The notes under the pieces were generated by a model that saw nothing but the letters and a program-made list of their open reading frames with translations, was not told the origin of the DNA and did no database searches. From NCBI RefSeq assembly GCF_001426995.1, contig NZ_LMFY01000001.1:1516470-1580469 (forward strand): a DNA stretch of 64,000 bases, given 5' to 3'. The DNA is from Microbacterium sp. Root553. GTDB lineage: Bacteria; Actinomycetota; Actinomycetes; Actinomycetales; Microbacteriaceae. The translations under genes and the position numbers were made by a program. Each line of letters opens with the position of its first letter. Position 1 is the first letter of the stretch. Of the stretch, positions 18,202-27,356 are shown in pieces.

Positions 18202-18207
18202 ATTGTA
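18202..18207 (-). promoter_or_regulatory. Candidate -10 box for the ABM-domain gene
   Basis: TACAAT on the minus strand is close to the consensus and lies 85 bases before the ATG at 18117, in an otherwise GC-rich region. I do not see a convincing -35 box. Confidence 0.4.
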
Positions 18208-18378
18208 TTTCGGATGCCGGGGTCGACGCCTCGTTTTCGCGGCGCGCGAAGACGGCATCCGCTCATCGCACGCCCGCGACCCCGCACCCACGTCCCGCAC
18301 CCACGACCCGGCCCCGCGATCGGCCGCCCACGAATCGCATCGGTCACAGGCGAACGCGACGGGGAGAGAATGGGTCTC

Positions 18379-19563
18379 ATGAGCACGCGCAGCGAAGCCG
18401 TTCTGATCGATGTCGTCCGCACCCCCGTCGGGCGGGGCAAGCCGGGCGGTGCCCTGTCGGGTGTGCATCCGGTCGATCTCGCGGCCGGAGCGCTCGCCGC
18501 GATCCTCGCGCGCAGCGGTCTCGAATCGCGGCAGATCGATGACGTGCTGCTCGGGTGCGTGAGCCAGGTCGGCGATCAGTCGTCGAACATCGCCAGGCAG
18601 GCCGTGCTCGCCGCCGGCTTCGACGAGGCGATCCCCGCGGCGACGATCGACCGGCAGTGCGGGTCGAGCCAGCAGGCGGTGCATTTCGCCGCGCAGGGGA
18701 TCATCGCCGGGGCCTACGAGGCGGTGATCGTCGGCGGTGTCGAGTCGATGAGCAGGGTGCCGCTGGGGTCGTCCGCCGCGGGCGGGTCCCCGATGTCTCC
18801 TCGTCTGCGGGAGCGCTACCCCGAGGGGCTCGTGAACCAGGGTGTCTCGGCCGAGCTGATCGCCGCCCGCTGGGGTCTCGACCGGGCGGCTCTCGACGCG
18901 TACGCGGCCGAGTCGCACCGTCGCGCCGCCGCTGCGTGGACCGAGGGGTTCTTCGACCGCACGGTCATCCCGGTCGCGGAGGCGCCGGATGCCGTCGTCG
19001 ACGAGACCGTCCGCGCGGGCACGACGGACGCGGGGCTCGCCGGGCTTCCGGCGGCGTTCCGCACGGATGCGCTCGCGGCCCGCTTCCCCGAGGCGGACTG
19101 GCGGATCACCCCCGGGAACTCCTCGCCGCTCACCGACGGGGCTTCTGCCGCTCTGCTGATGAGCGCGGAGCGTGCCGACGCCCTGGGGCTCACACCTCGG
19201 GCGCGGTTCCACGCCTTCACGGTGGTCGGTGACGACCCGCTCATGATGCTCACCGGGCCGATCCCCGCGACACGGCGCATCCTGGAACGCACGGGGCTCT
19301 CGATCGACGACCTCGACGCGTACGAGGTCAACGAGGCCTTCGCGTCGGTGCCCCTCGCGTGGGCGGCGGAGGTGGGGGCGGATGCCGCGAAGCTCAACCC
19401 GCGCGGTGGCGCCATCGCGCTCGGGCACGCGCTCGGCTCGTCCGGCACCCGTCTGCTGGGCACGCTCATCGATCAGCTCGATGCCGTGGGCGGGCGGTTC
19501 GGTCTGCAGACCATGTGCGAGGGCGGCGGCATGGCGAACGCGACGATCATCGAGCGCCTGTAG
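18379..19563 (+). CDS. Thiolase (acetyl-CoA C-acyltransferase family)
   Basis: A 394-residue thiolase with the three catalytic features of the family: nucleophile Cys94 in DRQCGSSQQA, His350 in LGHALGSSG, and the acid/base Cys380 in the C-terminal CEGGGMANATIIERL. NEAFAS is also present. It forms or splits 3-ketoacyl-CoA. The chain-length preference is not visible. I choose ATG 18379 over ATG 18370, since GGGGAGAG lies at a proper distance only from the second. A strong hairpin follows the stop. Confidence 0.93.
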   Translation: MSTRSEAVLIDVVRTPVGRGKPGGALSGVHPVDLAAGALAAILARSGLESRQIDDVLLGCVSQVGDQSSNIARQAVLAAGFDEAIPAATIDRQCGSSQQAVHFAAQGIIAGAYEAVIVGGVESMSRVPLGSSAAGGSPMSPRLRERYPEGLVNQGVSAELIAARWGLDRAALDAYAAESHRRAAAAWTEGFFDRTVIPVAEAPDAVVDETVRAGTTDAGLAGLPAAFRTDALAARFPEADWRITPGNSSPLTDGASAALLMSAERADALGLTPRARFHAFTVVGDDPLMMLTGPIPATRRILERTGLSIDDLDAYEVNEAFASVPLAWAAEVGADAAKLNPRGGAIALGHALGSSGTRLLGTLIDQLDAVGGRFGLQTMCEGGGMANATIIERL

Positions 19564-19590
19564 TCCGCGCCCCCCGCCCCGCAGAGCAGA

Positions 19591-19627
19591 GAAGACCCCC
19601 GCCGACCCGATTCGGCGGGGGTCTTTC
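19591..19627. terminator. Terminator hairpin after the thiolase gene
   Basis: The arms 19592-19605 (AAGACCCCCGCCGA) and 19612-19625 pair around a six-base loop, followed by TTTC. It sits between two convergent genes (the thiolase and GH42 genes) and can act on both. Confidence 0.85.
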
Positions 19628-19774
19628 GCGGTGCGATCACCGCGACGGGAGCAGATGCTCGCCGTGTCGCGCGGATGACGTGACTACCCGATCCGGTCTG
19701 AGTCTGTGTCCGCGCATGTGAAGTTGTAGTCGGGCGACGTGTCCACAGGGTGAACGGCCGGCGAACGCGAAGCG

Positions 19775-21823
19775 TCAGCGGCCTCGCCGAGTGTCGCCGA
19801 CGGTGCCCGTGTCGATGAACGCCCATCCGAAGGCGTCGAGCTCGCGGCGCGGTTCGGTCGATCCGCTGAGCAGATCGACGCCCTCGACGTCCACGGCGTA
19901 CGGCCGGGTGCTGTGGTTGATGACGGTGAGGACGCTGCCGCGGCGGGCGACCTCCACATGCTCCGGCAGCCCCTCGATCTCGGGGGCGACGCCCGCCTCC
20001 ACCGCGAGCCAGCCGAGCACGGCCGCCATGCCGTCGTCGTCGGGGATGGTCGCGAGATAGTACCCGCGGCCCGTCCCGAACGTGTGGCGGGTGAGTGCGG
20101 CGCGCCCAGTGGTGCGGCCCTCGGTGAAGCGGCCGAGCACCTCGGCATCCTGCACCAGCAGCTCCTCGGCGAAGTACTGCCCGACGATGCGTCCGGCAGG
20201 GCTCTCGAGCGGCGCCTCGGACTGTCCGGGGCCGCCGACGGATGCGTGGCTGGCGACCTCTCCTGCCGAGTCCGCGCCGCGCACCGACGCGGGCGGCACG
20301 AGCGCCCCGAAGTCCTCGAGCGCGACGCCGAGCACATCGCGCAGGCTCACGAGGAACCCGCCGTCGCGGAACGCGTCGTCCTGGTCGACGACGTCGCTGA
20401 ACGCCGAGACGAACAGGTGGCCGCCCTGTTCGACGTAGTTCGAGAGGTTCGCGGCCCCCTCATCGCCGAGCAGGTACTGCTGCGGCGCGACGACGAGCGA
20501 GTAGGCGCTCAGATCGGACGTCGTGTTCACGATGTCGACCGAGAGGTTCTGGCGGTGGAGTGCCGCGTGCCACCGGTGGGACAGCGTGAGGTAGTCGAGC
20601 ACGATCGGGTGGTCCCGGCCGTCGATCGCCCACCAGTTCTCCCAGTCGAAGACGAGGGCGATCTTCGCTCCCGAGGTGACGTCGGGCAGATCAGGGAGCT
20701 GTGCGAGCTGGGCGCCGAGAGCCGTGACCTCCCGCCAGGTCCGGGTCTCGCGCCCGGCCTGGGGCAGCATCGCGGAGTGGAACTTCTCGCTGCCGCGGCG
20801 GGATTGCCGCCACTGGAAGAACATGATGGCGTCGGCGCCGCGGCCCACGGCCTGGGCGCTGATGGCGGCCATCTGCCCCGGTGCCTTCGGCGCGTTCGTC
20901 GGGCGCCAGTTCAGGGCGTTCGTGGACTGCTCGGTGAGCAGCCACGGCACCCCGGGCTTCAGCCCGCGCATCAGCTCGCGGGCGAACGCCGCGCCCCGGA
21001 ACGATTCGGGGTCGTTGGGGTCGGGGTAGTTGTCGTCGCAGATGACGTCGACCTCCGCCGCCCACTTCCAGTAGTCGGCCGGGGGGAACGCGCCCATGAA
21101 GTTGGTGGTGATCGGCTGCGTGGCGCCGGCCGCGCGGATGATGTCGCGCTCCATCACGTACAGCTCGAGGAGGGTGTCGGAGGTGAAGCGCTTGAAGTCG
21201 AGCACGCTGGTCGGGTTGATGCTGTACGGCGCTTTGCGTGGCGGCACGATCTCGTCGAACGCCGTGTAGCGCTGCGACCAGAAGTCGGTTCCCCAGGCGT
21301 GGTTCAGCGCGTCGATGGTCTCGTACTTGCGGCGCAGCCACGTGCGGAAGTGATCACGCGCCGCGTCGGAGTAGTCGTAGTGCAGGTGGCATCCGTACTC
21401 GTTGTTGACATGCCAGAGCGTGACGCCCGGATGCTGCGCGTAGCGCTCGGCGAGGGCGGTGACGAGCTCGGCGGCGAGGCGGCGGTAGATCGGCGACGAC
21501 GGGGCGAAGGCCTGCCGGCTGCCCGGCCAGAAGGTCGAGCCGTCGGCATCCTGCGGCAGCATCTCCGGGTACGCGGCCGAGGCCCAGGGGGGAGGGGATG
21601 CGGTCGCCGTGGCGAGGTCGACCTCGATGCCGCCCTCGTGCAGCAGCCCGATGATCTCGTCGAGCCAGTCCCAGTCGAACTCGCCCTCGGCCGGCTGGAT
21701 GCGCGACCAGGCGAAGATCCCCAGACTCACGAGGGTGACGCCTGCCTCGCGCATGAGTCTGACGTCCTCGGGCCACACCTCTCGTGGCCACTGCTCGGGG
21801 TTGTAGTCGGCGCCGTAGTGCAT
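19775..21823 (-). CDS. Beta-galactosidase, glycoside hydrolase family 42
   Basis: A 682-residue GH42 enzyme. It has the family start GADYNPEQWP, acid/base Glu142 in WHVNNEYGC and nucleophile Glu298 in LLTEQSTN, followed by the trimerisation and C-terminal beta domains at the usual length. No signal peptide is seen, so it cleaves imported galactosides (or alpha-L-arabinopyranosides, a known side activity of the family) in the cytoplasm. The product galactose can enter the gal genes at 59-62.5 kb. A LacI-type operator lies 45 bases upstream of the ATG. Confidence 0.94.
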   Translation of the reverse strand: MHYGADYNPEQWPREVWPEDVRLMREAGVTLVSLGIFAWSRIQPAEGEFDWDWLDEIIGLLHEGGIEVDLATATASPPPWASAAYPEMLPQDADGSTFWPGSRQAFAPSSPIYRRLAAELVTALAERYAQHPGVTLWHVNNEYGCHLHYDYSDAARDHFRTWLRRKYETIDALNHAWGTDFWSQRYTAFDEIVPPRKAPYSINPTSVLDFKRFTSDTLLELYVMERDIIRAAGATQPITTNFMGAFPPADYWKWAAEVDVICDDNYPDPNDPESFRGAAFARELMRGLKPGVPWLLTEQSTNALNWRPTNAPKAPGQMAAISAQAVGRGADAIMFFQWRQSRRGSEKFHSAMLPQAGRETRTWREVTALGAQLAQLPDLPDVTSGAKIALVFDWENWWAIDGRDHPIVLDYLTLSHRWHAALHRQNLSVDIVNTTSDLSAYSLVVAPQQYLLGDEGAANLSNYVEQGGHLFVSAFSDVVDQDDAFRDGGFLVSLRDVLGVALEDFGALVPPASVRGADSAGEVASHASVGGPGQSEAPLESPAGRIVGQYFAEELLVQDAEVLGRFTEGRTTGRAALTRHTFGTGRGYYLATIPDDDGMAAVLGWLAVEAGVAPEIEGLPEHVEVARRGSVLTVINHSTRPYAVDVEGVDLLSGSTEPRRELDAFGWAFIDTGTVGDTRRGR

Positions 21824-21867
21824 GGATCTCCCGGGTAGGTGGTCGTTGATCGCGCATCCAGCCTATC

Positions 21868-21881
21868 GGGAAGCGCTTTCC
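21868..21881. promoter_or_regulatory. LacI-type operator before the GH42 gene
   Basis: GGGAAGCGCTTTCC is an imperfect palindrome with the GCGC centre typical of LacI-family and cre-like operators. On the GH42 strand, TAGGCT (21865-21860), a -10 candidate, follows immediately, so binding here would compete with polymerase. Confidence 0.6.
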
Positions 21882-21955
21882 AAGCGCACCCCCAGGGAGC
21901 ACGAGAGCGCCGGACGAAATATAGATGGACGCCCTAGTAAATATCCGGAGGCCGA

Positions 21956-21972
21956 ACTATCATCGTCATAGT
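21956..21972. promoter_or_regulatory. Imperfect palindrome before mmsA
   Basis: ACTATCATCGTCATAGT has five-base arms (ACTAT/ATAGT) plus a matching inner pair, in an unusually AT-rich leader 31 bases before the mmsA ATG. It may be the operator of the branched-acyl operon; no regulator gene is adjacent. Confidence 0.35.
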
Positions 21973-22002
21973 GCCAACGACGGCGCGAAGGGACATCGCA
22001 CA

Positions 22003-23505
22003 ATGACTCGCACCATTCCCCATTTCGTAGGCGGATCGCACCTCACCCCCGAGGGAGGTCGCTTCGCCGATGTGTTCGACCCGAGTACCGGATCCGTGCA
22101 GGCGCGCGTTCCCCTCGCGTCCGCCGACGAGGTCCGCGACGTGATCGCCGACGCCGAGGCCGCGCAGGTCGCGTGGGCGGCGACCAACCCCCAGAAGCGC
22201 GCGAGGGTGCTGCTGCGGTTCCTCGACCTGGCGCAGCGCGAGATGCAGTCGCTGGCCGAGCTGCTCGCGAGCGAGCACGGCAAGACGGTCGACGACGCGA
22301 AGGGAGACATCCAGCGCGGACTCGAGGTCATCGAGTTCTCCGCCGGTGCCCCGCATCTGCTCAAGGGCGAGTACTCCACCGGTGCCGGTGCCGGCATCGA
22401 CGTCTACTCCATGCGCCAGCCGCTGGGAGTCGTCGCGGCGATCACCCCGTTCAACTTCCCCGCCATGATCCCGCTGTGGAAGGCGGGCCCCGCCCTCGCC
22501 GCCGGCAACGCCGTCGTGCTCAAGCCCAGCGAGCGCGACCCCTCGGTGCCGGTGCGCCTCGCCGAGCTGTTCCTCGAAGCGGGCCTGCCCGCGGGCGTCC
22601 TCAACGTCGTGCACGGCGACAAGGAGGCCGTCGACACCCTGCTCACCGACGACCGCATCCGCGCCGTCGGTTTCGTCGGCTCGACGCCGATCGCCGAGTA
22701 CATCTACTCGACGGCCGCCGCCCACGGCAAGCGCGCGCAGTGCTTCGGCGGCGCGAAGAACCACATGATCGTGATGCCCGACGCCGACCTCGACCAGGCC
22801 GTCGACGCGCTGATCGGCTCGGGATACGGGTCGGCGGGCGAGCGCTGCATGGCGATCTCGGTCGCGGTCCCGGTGGGGCAGGAGACAGCGGATGCTCTCG
22901 CCGCGAAGCTCACCGAGCGAGTGGCGCAGCTGCGGATCGGGCCTTCTCTCGCGCCCGACGTCGACTACGGGCCCCTCGTCACGCGGGCTGCGGTCGAGCG
23001 GGTCGTCGGGTACATCCAGCAGGGTGTCGACGAGGGGGCCACCCTGCTGGCCGACGGGCGCGGCTTCACGGTCGAGGGCCACGAGGAGGGCTTCTACCTC
23101 GGGCCGACCCTCTTCGATCACGTCACGACCGACATGGCGATCTACCGCGAGGAGATCTTCGGTCCGGTGCTCGTGATCGCCCGTGCCGCCGACTACGAGG
23201 AGGCGCTGCGCATGGCCTCGGAGCACGAGTACGGCAACGGCGTCGCGATCTTCACCCGCGACGGCGACGCCGCGCGCGACTTCGCGGCCCGTGTCGAGGT
23301 CGGCATGGTCGGCGTCAACGTGCCGATCCCCGTGCCGATCGCGTATTACACGTTCGGGGGTTGGAAGCGCAGCGGATTCGGCGACCTGAACCAGCACGGC
23401 GCCGACGCGTTCCGCTTCTACACGAAGACCAAGACGGTCACGAGTCGCTGGCCGTCGGCGGGGATCCGCGACGGCGCCAGCTTCGTGATCCCCACCATGC
23501 ACTGA
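22003..23505 (+). CDS. mmsA: Methylmalonate-semialdehyde dehydrogenase (CoA-acylating)
   Basis: A 500-residue aldehyde dehydrogenase with catalytic Cys282 in SAGERCMAIS. At the place where ordinary aldehyde dehydrogenases carry the base glutamate it has CFGGAKNH, the known mark of CoA-dependent methylmalonate-semialdehyde dehydrogenases. It oxidises (methyl)malonate semialdehyde to propionyl- or acetyl-CoA in valine breakdown. The ATG at 22003 has AAGGGA at a workable distance; the frame before it is open but unlike the family. It leads an operon with an acyl-CoA dehydrogenase and mmsB. Confidence 0.95.
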   Translation: MTRTIPHFVGGSHLTPEGGRFADVFDPSTGSVQARVPLASADEVRDVIADAEAAQVAWAATNPQKRARVLLRFLDLAQREMQSLAELLASEHGKTVDDAKGDIQRGLEVIEFSAGAPHLLKGEYSTGAGAGIDVYSMRQPLGVVAAITPFNFPAMIPLWKAGPALAAGNAVVLKPSERDPSVPVRLAELFLEAGLPAGVLNVVHGDKEAVDTLLTDDRIRAVGFVGSTPIAEYIYSTAAAHGKRAQCFGGAKNHMIVMPDADLDQAVDALIGSGYGSAGERCMAISVAVPVGQETADALAAKLTERVAQLRIGPSLAPDVDYGPLVTRAAVERVVGYIQQGVDEGATLLADGRGFTVEGHEEGFYLGPTLFDHVTTDMAIYREEIFGPVLVIARAADYEEALRMASEHEYGNGVAIFTRDGDAARDFAARVEVGMVGVNVPIPVPIAYYTFGGWKRSGFGDLNQHGADAFRFYTKTKTVTSRWPSAGIRDGASFVIPTMH

Positions 23506-23534
23506 TCCCGCGACACCTCCCGCAAGGAACCACG

Positions 23535-24716
23535 ATGACAATGACCACCGTCACCACCACCGCCGAAGAGCGCGAGGCCATCCTCGACGCCGTCCGGGAG
23601 TTCGCCGACACCGAGCTCGCCCCCTTCGCCGCCGAGCGCGACGAGAAGCACCTCTTCCCGCGCGAGTCGCTGGGCAAGGCCGGCGAGCTCGGACTCGGCG
23701 GCATCTACGTGCGCGAGGACTTCGGGGGCACGGGCCTCAGCCGCTCCGACACGGTCGCGATCTTCGAAGAGCTCGCCAAGGGCGATCCCGCGGTCGCCGC
23801 GTACATCTCGATCCACAACATGGTGGTCTGGATGATCGACACCTACGGCGACGATGCGCAGCGCGGCGAGTGGCTGCCGAAGCTCACCGCGATGGAGGAG
23901 TTCGGAGGCTACTGCCTCACCGAGCCGGGCGCGGGGTCGGATGCCGCGAACATCGCCACGAGCGCGGTCCGCGACGGCGACGACTTCGTGCTCACCGGCG
24001 TCAAGCAGTTCATCTCGGGAGCCGGCGAAGCCGCCGTCTACGTGGTGATGGCCCGCACCGGCGAGCCGGGAGCGCGCGGAATCAGCGCCTTCCTCGTCCC
24101 GGGCGATGCCGAGGGACTGAGCTTCGGCGCTCCCGAGAAGAAGATGGGCTGGCACGCCCAGCCGACCCGTCAGGTCATCCTCGACGGCGTCCGCATCCCT
24201 GCATCCGGAGTGCTGGGCGACGAGGGGCGCGGCTTCGCGATCGCGATGTCGGCGCTCAACGGCGGCCGGCTCAACATCGCCGCCTGTTCGCTCGGCGGAG
24301 CCCAGTGGGCGCTCGACCGGGCCGTGCAGTACGTGCACGAGCGGGTCGCGTTCGGCGAGCCCCTGGCCGAGAAGCAGTCGATCCTCTTCGCGATCGCCGA
24401 CATGCGCACCGATCTGCAGGCTGCGCGCCTGATGGTCCGCGACGGGGCGCGAGCGGTCGACGAGCAGGCGCCCGACGCCACGATGCGGTGCGCCATGGCC
24501 AAGCGCTTCGCGACGGATGCCGGCTTCGACGTCGCCAACCGCGCACTGCAGTTGCTTGGCGGCTACGGCTACCTGCAGGACTACGGCATCGAGAGGGTCG
24601 TGCGCGATCTGCGGGTGCACCAGATCCTCGAGGGCACCAACGAGATCATGCGCCTGATCGTCGGCCGCGAGATGCTGAGGCCCGCAGGTTCCGTGTCGAT
24701 GCGGAGCGCCTCATGA
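23535..24716 (+). CDS. Acyl-CoA dehydrogenase, probably isobutyryl-CoA/short-branched type
   Basis: A 393-residue flavoenzyme with the family segments CLTEPGAGSD, GVKQFISGAG, QLLGGYGYLQDYGIER and the catalytic glutamate at residue 366 in QILEGTNEIMR. It removes two hydrogens from an acyl-CoA and passes the electrons to ETF. The neighbours mmsA and mmsB point to isobutyryl-CoA from valine as the substrate. AAGGAAC precedes the ATG at 23535. The stop overlaps the mmsB start as ATGA. Confidence 0.92.
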   Translation: MTMTTVTTTAEEREAILDAVREFADTELAPFAAERDEKHLFPRESLGKAGELGLGGIYVREDFGGTGLSRSDTVAIFEELAKGDPAVAAYISIHNMVVWMIDTYGDDAQRGEWLPKLTAMEEFGGYCLTEPGAGSDAANIATSAVRDGDDFVLTGVKQFISGAGEAAVYVVMARTGEPGARGISAFLVPGDAEGLSFGAPEKKMGWHAQPTRQVILDGVRIPASGVLGDEGRGFAIAMSALNGGRLNIAACSLGGAQWALDRAVQYVHERVAFGEPLAEKQSILFAIADMRTDLQAARLMVRDGARAVDEQAPDATMRCAMAKRFATDAGFDVANRALQLLGGYGYLQDYGIERVVRDLRVHQILEGTNEIMRLIVGREMLRPAGSVSMRSAS

Positions 24717-25612
24717 CCGGGTCGCCGAGCAGAGTCGCGTTCCTCGGCCTCGGCCATATGGGTCTGCCGATGGCGAAGAACCTGGTCGCGGCAGGCCATG
24801 AGGTGCACGGCTTCGATCTCGTGCCGGCGGCGATCGAGGCGGCCGAGGCCGCCGGCATCCCGATCGCGGCGAGCGGGGCGAATGCCGTCGCCGACGCCGA
24901 TGTCGTCATCACGATGTTCCCCGCCGGCCGCCACGTGATCGACGCGTATCGCACGGAGCTGCTGGCCGCCGCGCGTCCCGACACCCTGTTCATCGAGTCG
25001 TCGACGATCGCGGTCGACGAGGCCCGTGCCGCGCACGCCCTCGCGCTCGCCGCGGGGCACCGCAACATCGATGCTCCCGTCTCGGGTGGCGTCGTCGGGG
25101 CCGAGAACGGGACCCTGGCGTTCATGGTCGGCGGCTCCGACGAGGACGTCGCCGCTGCGATGCCGCTGCTCGAGGTCATGGGAAAGCGCATCGTGCACTG
25201 CGGCGGACCCGGGCTCGGTCAGGCCGCGAAGGTCTGCAACAACATGGTGCTCGCGGTGTCGCAGATCGCCGTCGCCGAGGCGTTCGTGCTGGGAGAGCGG
25301 CTCGGGCTCGAGCATCAGGCGCTGTTCGACGTCGTCTCGCAGGCATCCGGACAGTGCTGGTCGATCACGACGAACTGCCCGGTGCCGGGGCCGGTGCCGG
25401 CGAGCCCGGCCAATCGCGACTACCGGCCGGGCTTCGCCGGGTCGTTGATGGCGAAGGATCTGGGACTCGCGCTGCAGGCGATCGATCAGACCGGGACCGA
25501 TGCCCGCATGGGGCGGCTGGCGCAGCAGCTGTATGCGGCATTCGCCGCGGGCGAGGGGGCGACGCGCGACTTCTCGGGCATCATCACCGACATCCGCGAC
25601 GGCGCCGTGTGA
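24713..25612 (+). CDS. mmsB: 3-hydroxyisobutyrate dehydrogenase
   Basis: A 299-residue dehydrogenase with NAD-binding motif FLGLGHMGLPMAKNL, the substrate-binding DAPVSGGVVGAENGTL and catalytic Lys173 in GQAAKVCNNM. These identify the 3-hydroxyisobutyrate branch of the beta-hydroxyacid dehydrogenases. It makes methylmalonate semialdehyde, the substrate of the mmsA product. The four-base overlap with the upstream gene supports the start. Confidence 0.94.
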   Translation: MTGSPSRVAFLGLGHMGLPMAKNLVAAGHEVHGFDLVPAAIEAAEAAGIPIAASGANAVADADVVITMFPAGRHVIDAYRTELLAAARPDTLFIESSTIAVDEARAAHALALAAGHRNIDAPVSGGVVGAENGTLAFMVGGSDEDVAAAMPLLEVMGKRIVHCGGPGLGQAAKVCNNMVLAVSQIAVAEAFVLGERLGLEHQALFDVVSQASGQCWSITTNCPVPGPVPASPANRDYRPGFAGSLMAKDLGLALQAIDQTGTDARMGRLAQQLYAAFAAGEGATRDFSGIITDIRDGAV

Positions 25613-25623
25613 CTCGTGAACCG

Positions 25624-25970
25624 ACGCGCGCGTTTCGTCTCGCTGCGCTCGCTCAACGAGCGGAGGTCTCCCCGGTCGTTGCGCGGGGCCGCGAAGCGCC
25701 TGGGACGCGCGCGTTTCGTCTCGCTGCGCTCGCTCAACGGACGGAGGTCTGCCCGGTCGTTGCGCGGGGCCGGGGAGCGCCTGGGACGCGCGCGTTTCGT
25801 CTCGCTGCGCTCGCTCAAAGAGCGGAGGTCTGCCCGGTCGGCTCGATGGGCGGAGGTCTGCCCGGTCGGCTCGATGGGCGGAGGTCTGCCCGGTCGGCGA
25901 GCGAGGCCGCGGAGCGCCCCAGACCCGCCCGTTGAGCGAGGCCGCGGAGCGCCCGAGACGAAACGCGACG
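25624..25970. repeat. 81-bp and 28-bp tandem repeats with inverted flank (gene-free stretch 25613-26017)
   Basis: Three copies of an 81-bp unit start with CGTTTCGTCTCGCTGCGCTC at 25631, 25712 and 25793; the third is partial. A 28-bp unit (GCTCGATGGGCGGAGGTCTG...) then occurs twice at 25841 and 25869. From about 25897 to 25968 come two inverted, degenerate copies, the last reading ...CGAGACGAAACGCG. The block therefore has inverted ends. It lies between mmsB and the enoyl-CoA hydratase gene. No reading frame with coding character was found. Confidence 0.85.
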
Positions 25971-26017
25971 ATCACCCCGCGACATACTGAGATGACCACG
26001 ACGGAGAGGGCTTCACG

Positions 26018-26794
26018 ATGACCGAGTACGAAACGATCCTGGTCGAGCAGCGCGGACGAGTCGGGTGGATCACCCTCGACCGACCCGAGGCTCTGAACGC
26101 ACTGAACAGCCGGCTCGCCGAAGAGGTCACCGCTGCCGCCGTCGCCTTCGATCTCGACGACGGCGTCGGCGCGATCGTCGTCACGGGATCCGAGAAGGCG
26201 TTCGCCGCCGGGGCCGACATCAAAGAGATGGAGGGCATGTCCGCCGCCGGGATGCTCGAGACCGACCACTTCGGGGTCTGGCGTGACTTCGCCGCCGTGC
26301 GCACGCCCGTGATCGCCGCCGTCTCGGGCTTCGCCCTCGGGGGAGGATGCGAGCTCGCGATGATGTGCGACATCATCCTCGCCGCCGACACGGCGAAGTT
26401 CGGCCAGCCGGAGATCAACCTCGGCGTGATCCCGGGCATGGGCGGCACGCAGCGACTGATCCGCGCGGTCGGGTACTACAAGGCCGCCGAGCTCGTGCTG
26501 TCCGGTCGCTTCATGGGCGCCGAGGAGGCCGAGCGCGCAGGGCTCGTGTCACGCGTCGTGCCGGCATCCGACCTGCAGGATGAAGCCACCAGGCTCGCCG
26601 AGACGATCGCGTCGAAGTCTCTGCCGTCGGTGTTCGCCGCGAAGGCCGCGCTCGACGCCGCGATGGAGACCACTCTCGCCGAGGGGCTCGCTCACGAGAA
26701 GAGCGCGTTCGCCGCGCTGTTCGACACCGAAGACCAGAAGGAGGGCATGTCGGCCTTCCGGGAGAAGCGTGCTCCGGACTTCCGGAACCGCTGA
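26018..26794 (+). CDS. Enoyl-CoA hydratase
   Basis: A 258-residue crotonase-family enzyme. The oxyanion-hole segments AAGADIKEM and [15 protein letters not shown] are present, and both catalytic glutamates of true hydratases are found (Glu112 in GCELA and Glu132 in [11 protein letters not shown]). It adds water to a 2-enoyl-CoA, for example methacrylyl-CoA in the valine pathway of the preceding genes. GAGAGGG lies before the ATG. The repeat block between it and mmsB may separate or insulate it from the operon. Confidence 0.93.
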   Translation: MTEYETILVEQRGRVGWITLDRPEALNALNSRLAEEVTAAAVAFDLDDGVGAIVVTGSEKAFAAGADIKEMEGMSAAGMLETDHFGVWRDFAAVRTPVIAAVSGFALGGGCELAMMCDIILAADTAKFGQPEINLGVIPGMGGTQRLIRAVGYYKAAELVLSGRFMGAEEAERAGLVSRVVPASDLQDEATRLAETIASKSLPSVFAAKAALDAAMETTLAEGLAHEKSAFAALFDTEDQKEGMSAFREKRAPDFRNR

Positions 26795-26809
26795 GCGCGC
26801 CCGGTCGGG

Positions 26810-26895
26810 GTTCACGATTCAGCACAGAAGCCGCGGAATGCCTACCTCGACACCGATCCGGCACTCGGCGCACCCGCTCATGCTGAATCGTGAAC
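26810..26895. repeat. 86-bp inverted-repeat element, copy 1
   Basis: The arms GTTCACGATTCAGCA (26810-26824) and TGCTGAATCGTGAAC (26881-26895) are perfect inverted copies, separated by 56 bases. It lies between convergent genes (enoyl-CoA hydratase and the DUF1905 gene). Elements of the same total length occur at 32108-32193 and 62512-62597. It may act as a terminator, but the loop has no clear inner hairpin here. Confidence 0.8.
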
Positions 26896-26912
26896 GGCGC
26901 ACGCCCGAGACC

Positions 26913-27356
26913 TCAGCCGCGGAGCGCGTCGAGGATCTTCGCGATGCGGCGCTCCCGGGTCGCGTCCTGCTTCGCCTCGGCGACCGAGCGGGCGTGCTCT
27001 TTGCGCACCGAGTACGACAGTGCGGCGAAGGCGGTGCGCAGCGAGGCATCCGCGTCGAGCGCCGCCGCGAGGGCGGGCGGGATCTCGACCTCGCGTTCGG
27101 CGGAGTCCACGCGGATGACCGCATCGACGTCCTGGCCGATCTCGACCCCGAACTCGGTGCGCACGGCCTTGCTGAAGCCGATCATGTTCTGCCCGCCCAT
27201 GCGGGCGAGGCGCAGCCGGCCGGAGTGGCCGCCGATCGTGACGACGACGGGGAACGCCTTTCCGGCGCGGAGCTCGGCGACCTGCTCGTCGGTGAGGATG
27301 ATCGCGGCGGCGGGGCCGCGCCCTTCGAGCGTGGTGTGCAGGCGCAGTTCACTCAT
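26913..27356 (-). CDS. DUF1905 and YdeI/OmpD-associated domain protein
   Basis: A 147-residue protein in two parts. The DUF1905 domain (residues about 3-95) contains GKAFPVVVTIGGHSGRLRLARMGG and GDVDAVIRV-like strands. The C-terminal helical part (residues about 100-147) reads LSYSVRKEHARSVAEAKQDATRERRIAKIL, typical of the YdeI family. The molecular function is unknown; relatives have been linked to bacteriocin or peptide resistance. The ATG at 27356 overlaps the preceding SRPBCC gene stop, so the two are co-translated, downstream of a MarR regulator. Confidence 0.82.
   Translation of the reverse strand: MSELRLHTTLEGRGPAAAIILTDEQVAELRAGKAFPVVVTIGGHSGRLRLARMGGQNMIGFSKAVRTEFGVEIGQDVDAVIRVDSAEREVEIPPALAAALDADASLRTAFAALSYSVRKEHARSVAEAKQDATRERRIAKILDALRG

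Noticed and set aside
25624..25970. Coding frames running through the 81-bp repeats
   Set aside because: They translate to Arg/Ser-rich repeats that change frame between units and lack start signals.
26018..26794. 3-hydroxyisobutyryl-CoA hydrolase instead of enoyl-CoA hydratase
   Set aside because: Both hydratase glutamates (112 and 132) are present and the length is that of hydratases; hydrolases are longer and differ at the first glutamate site.
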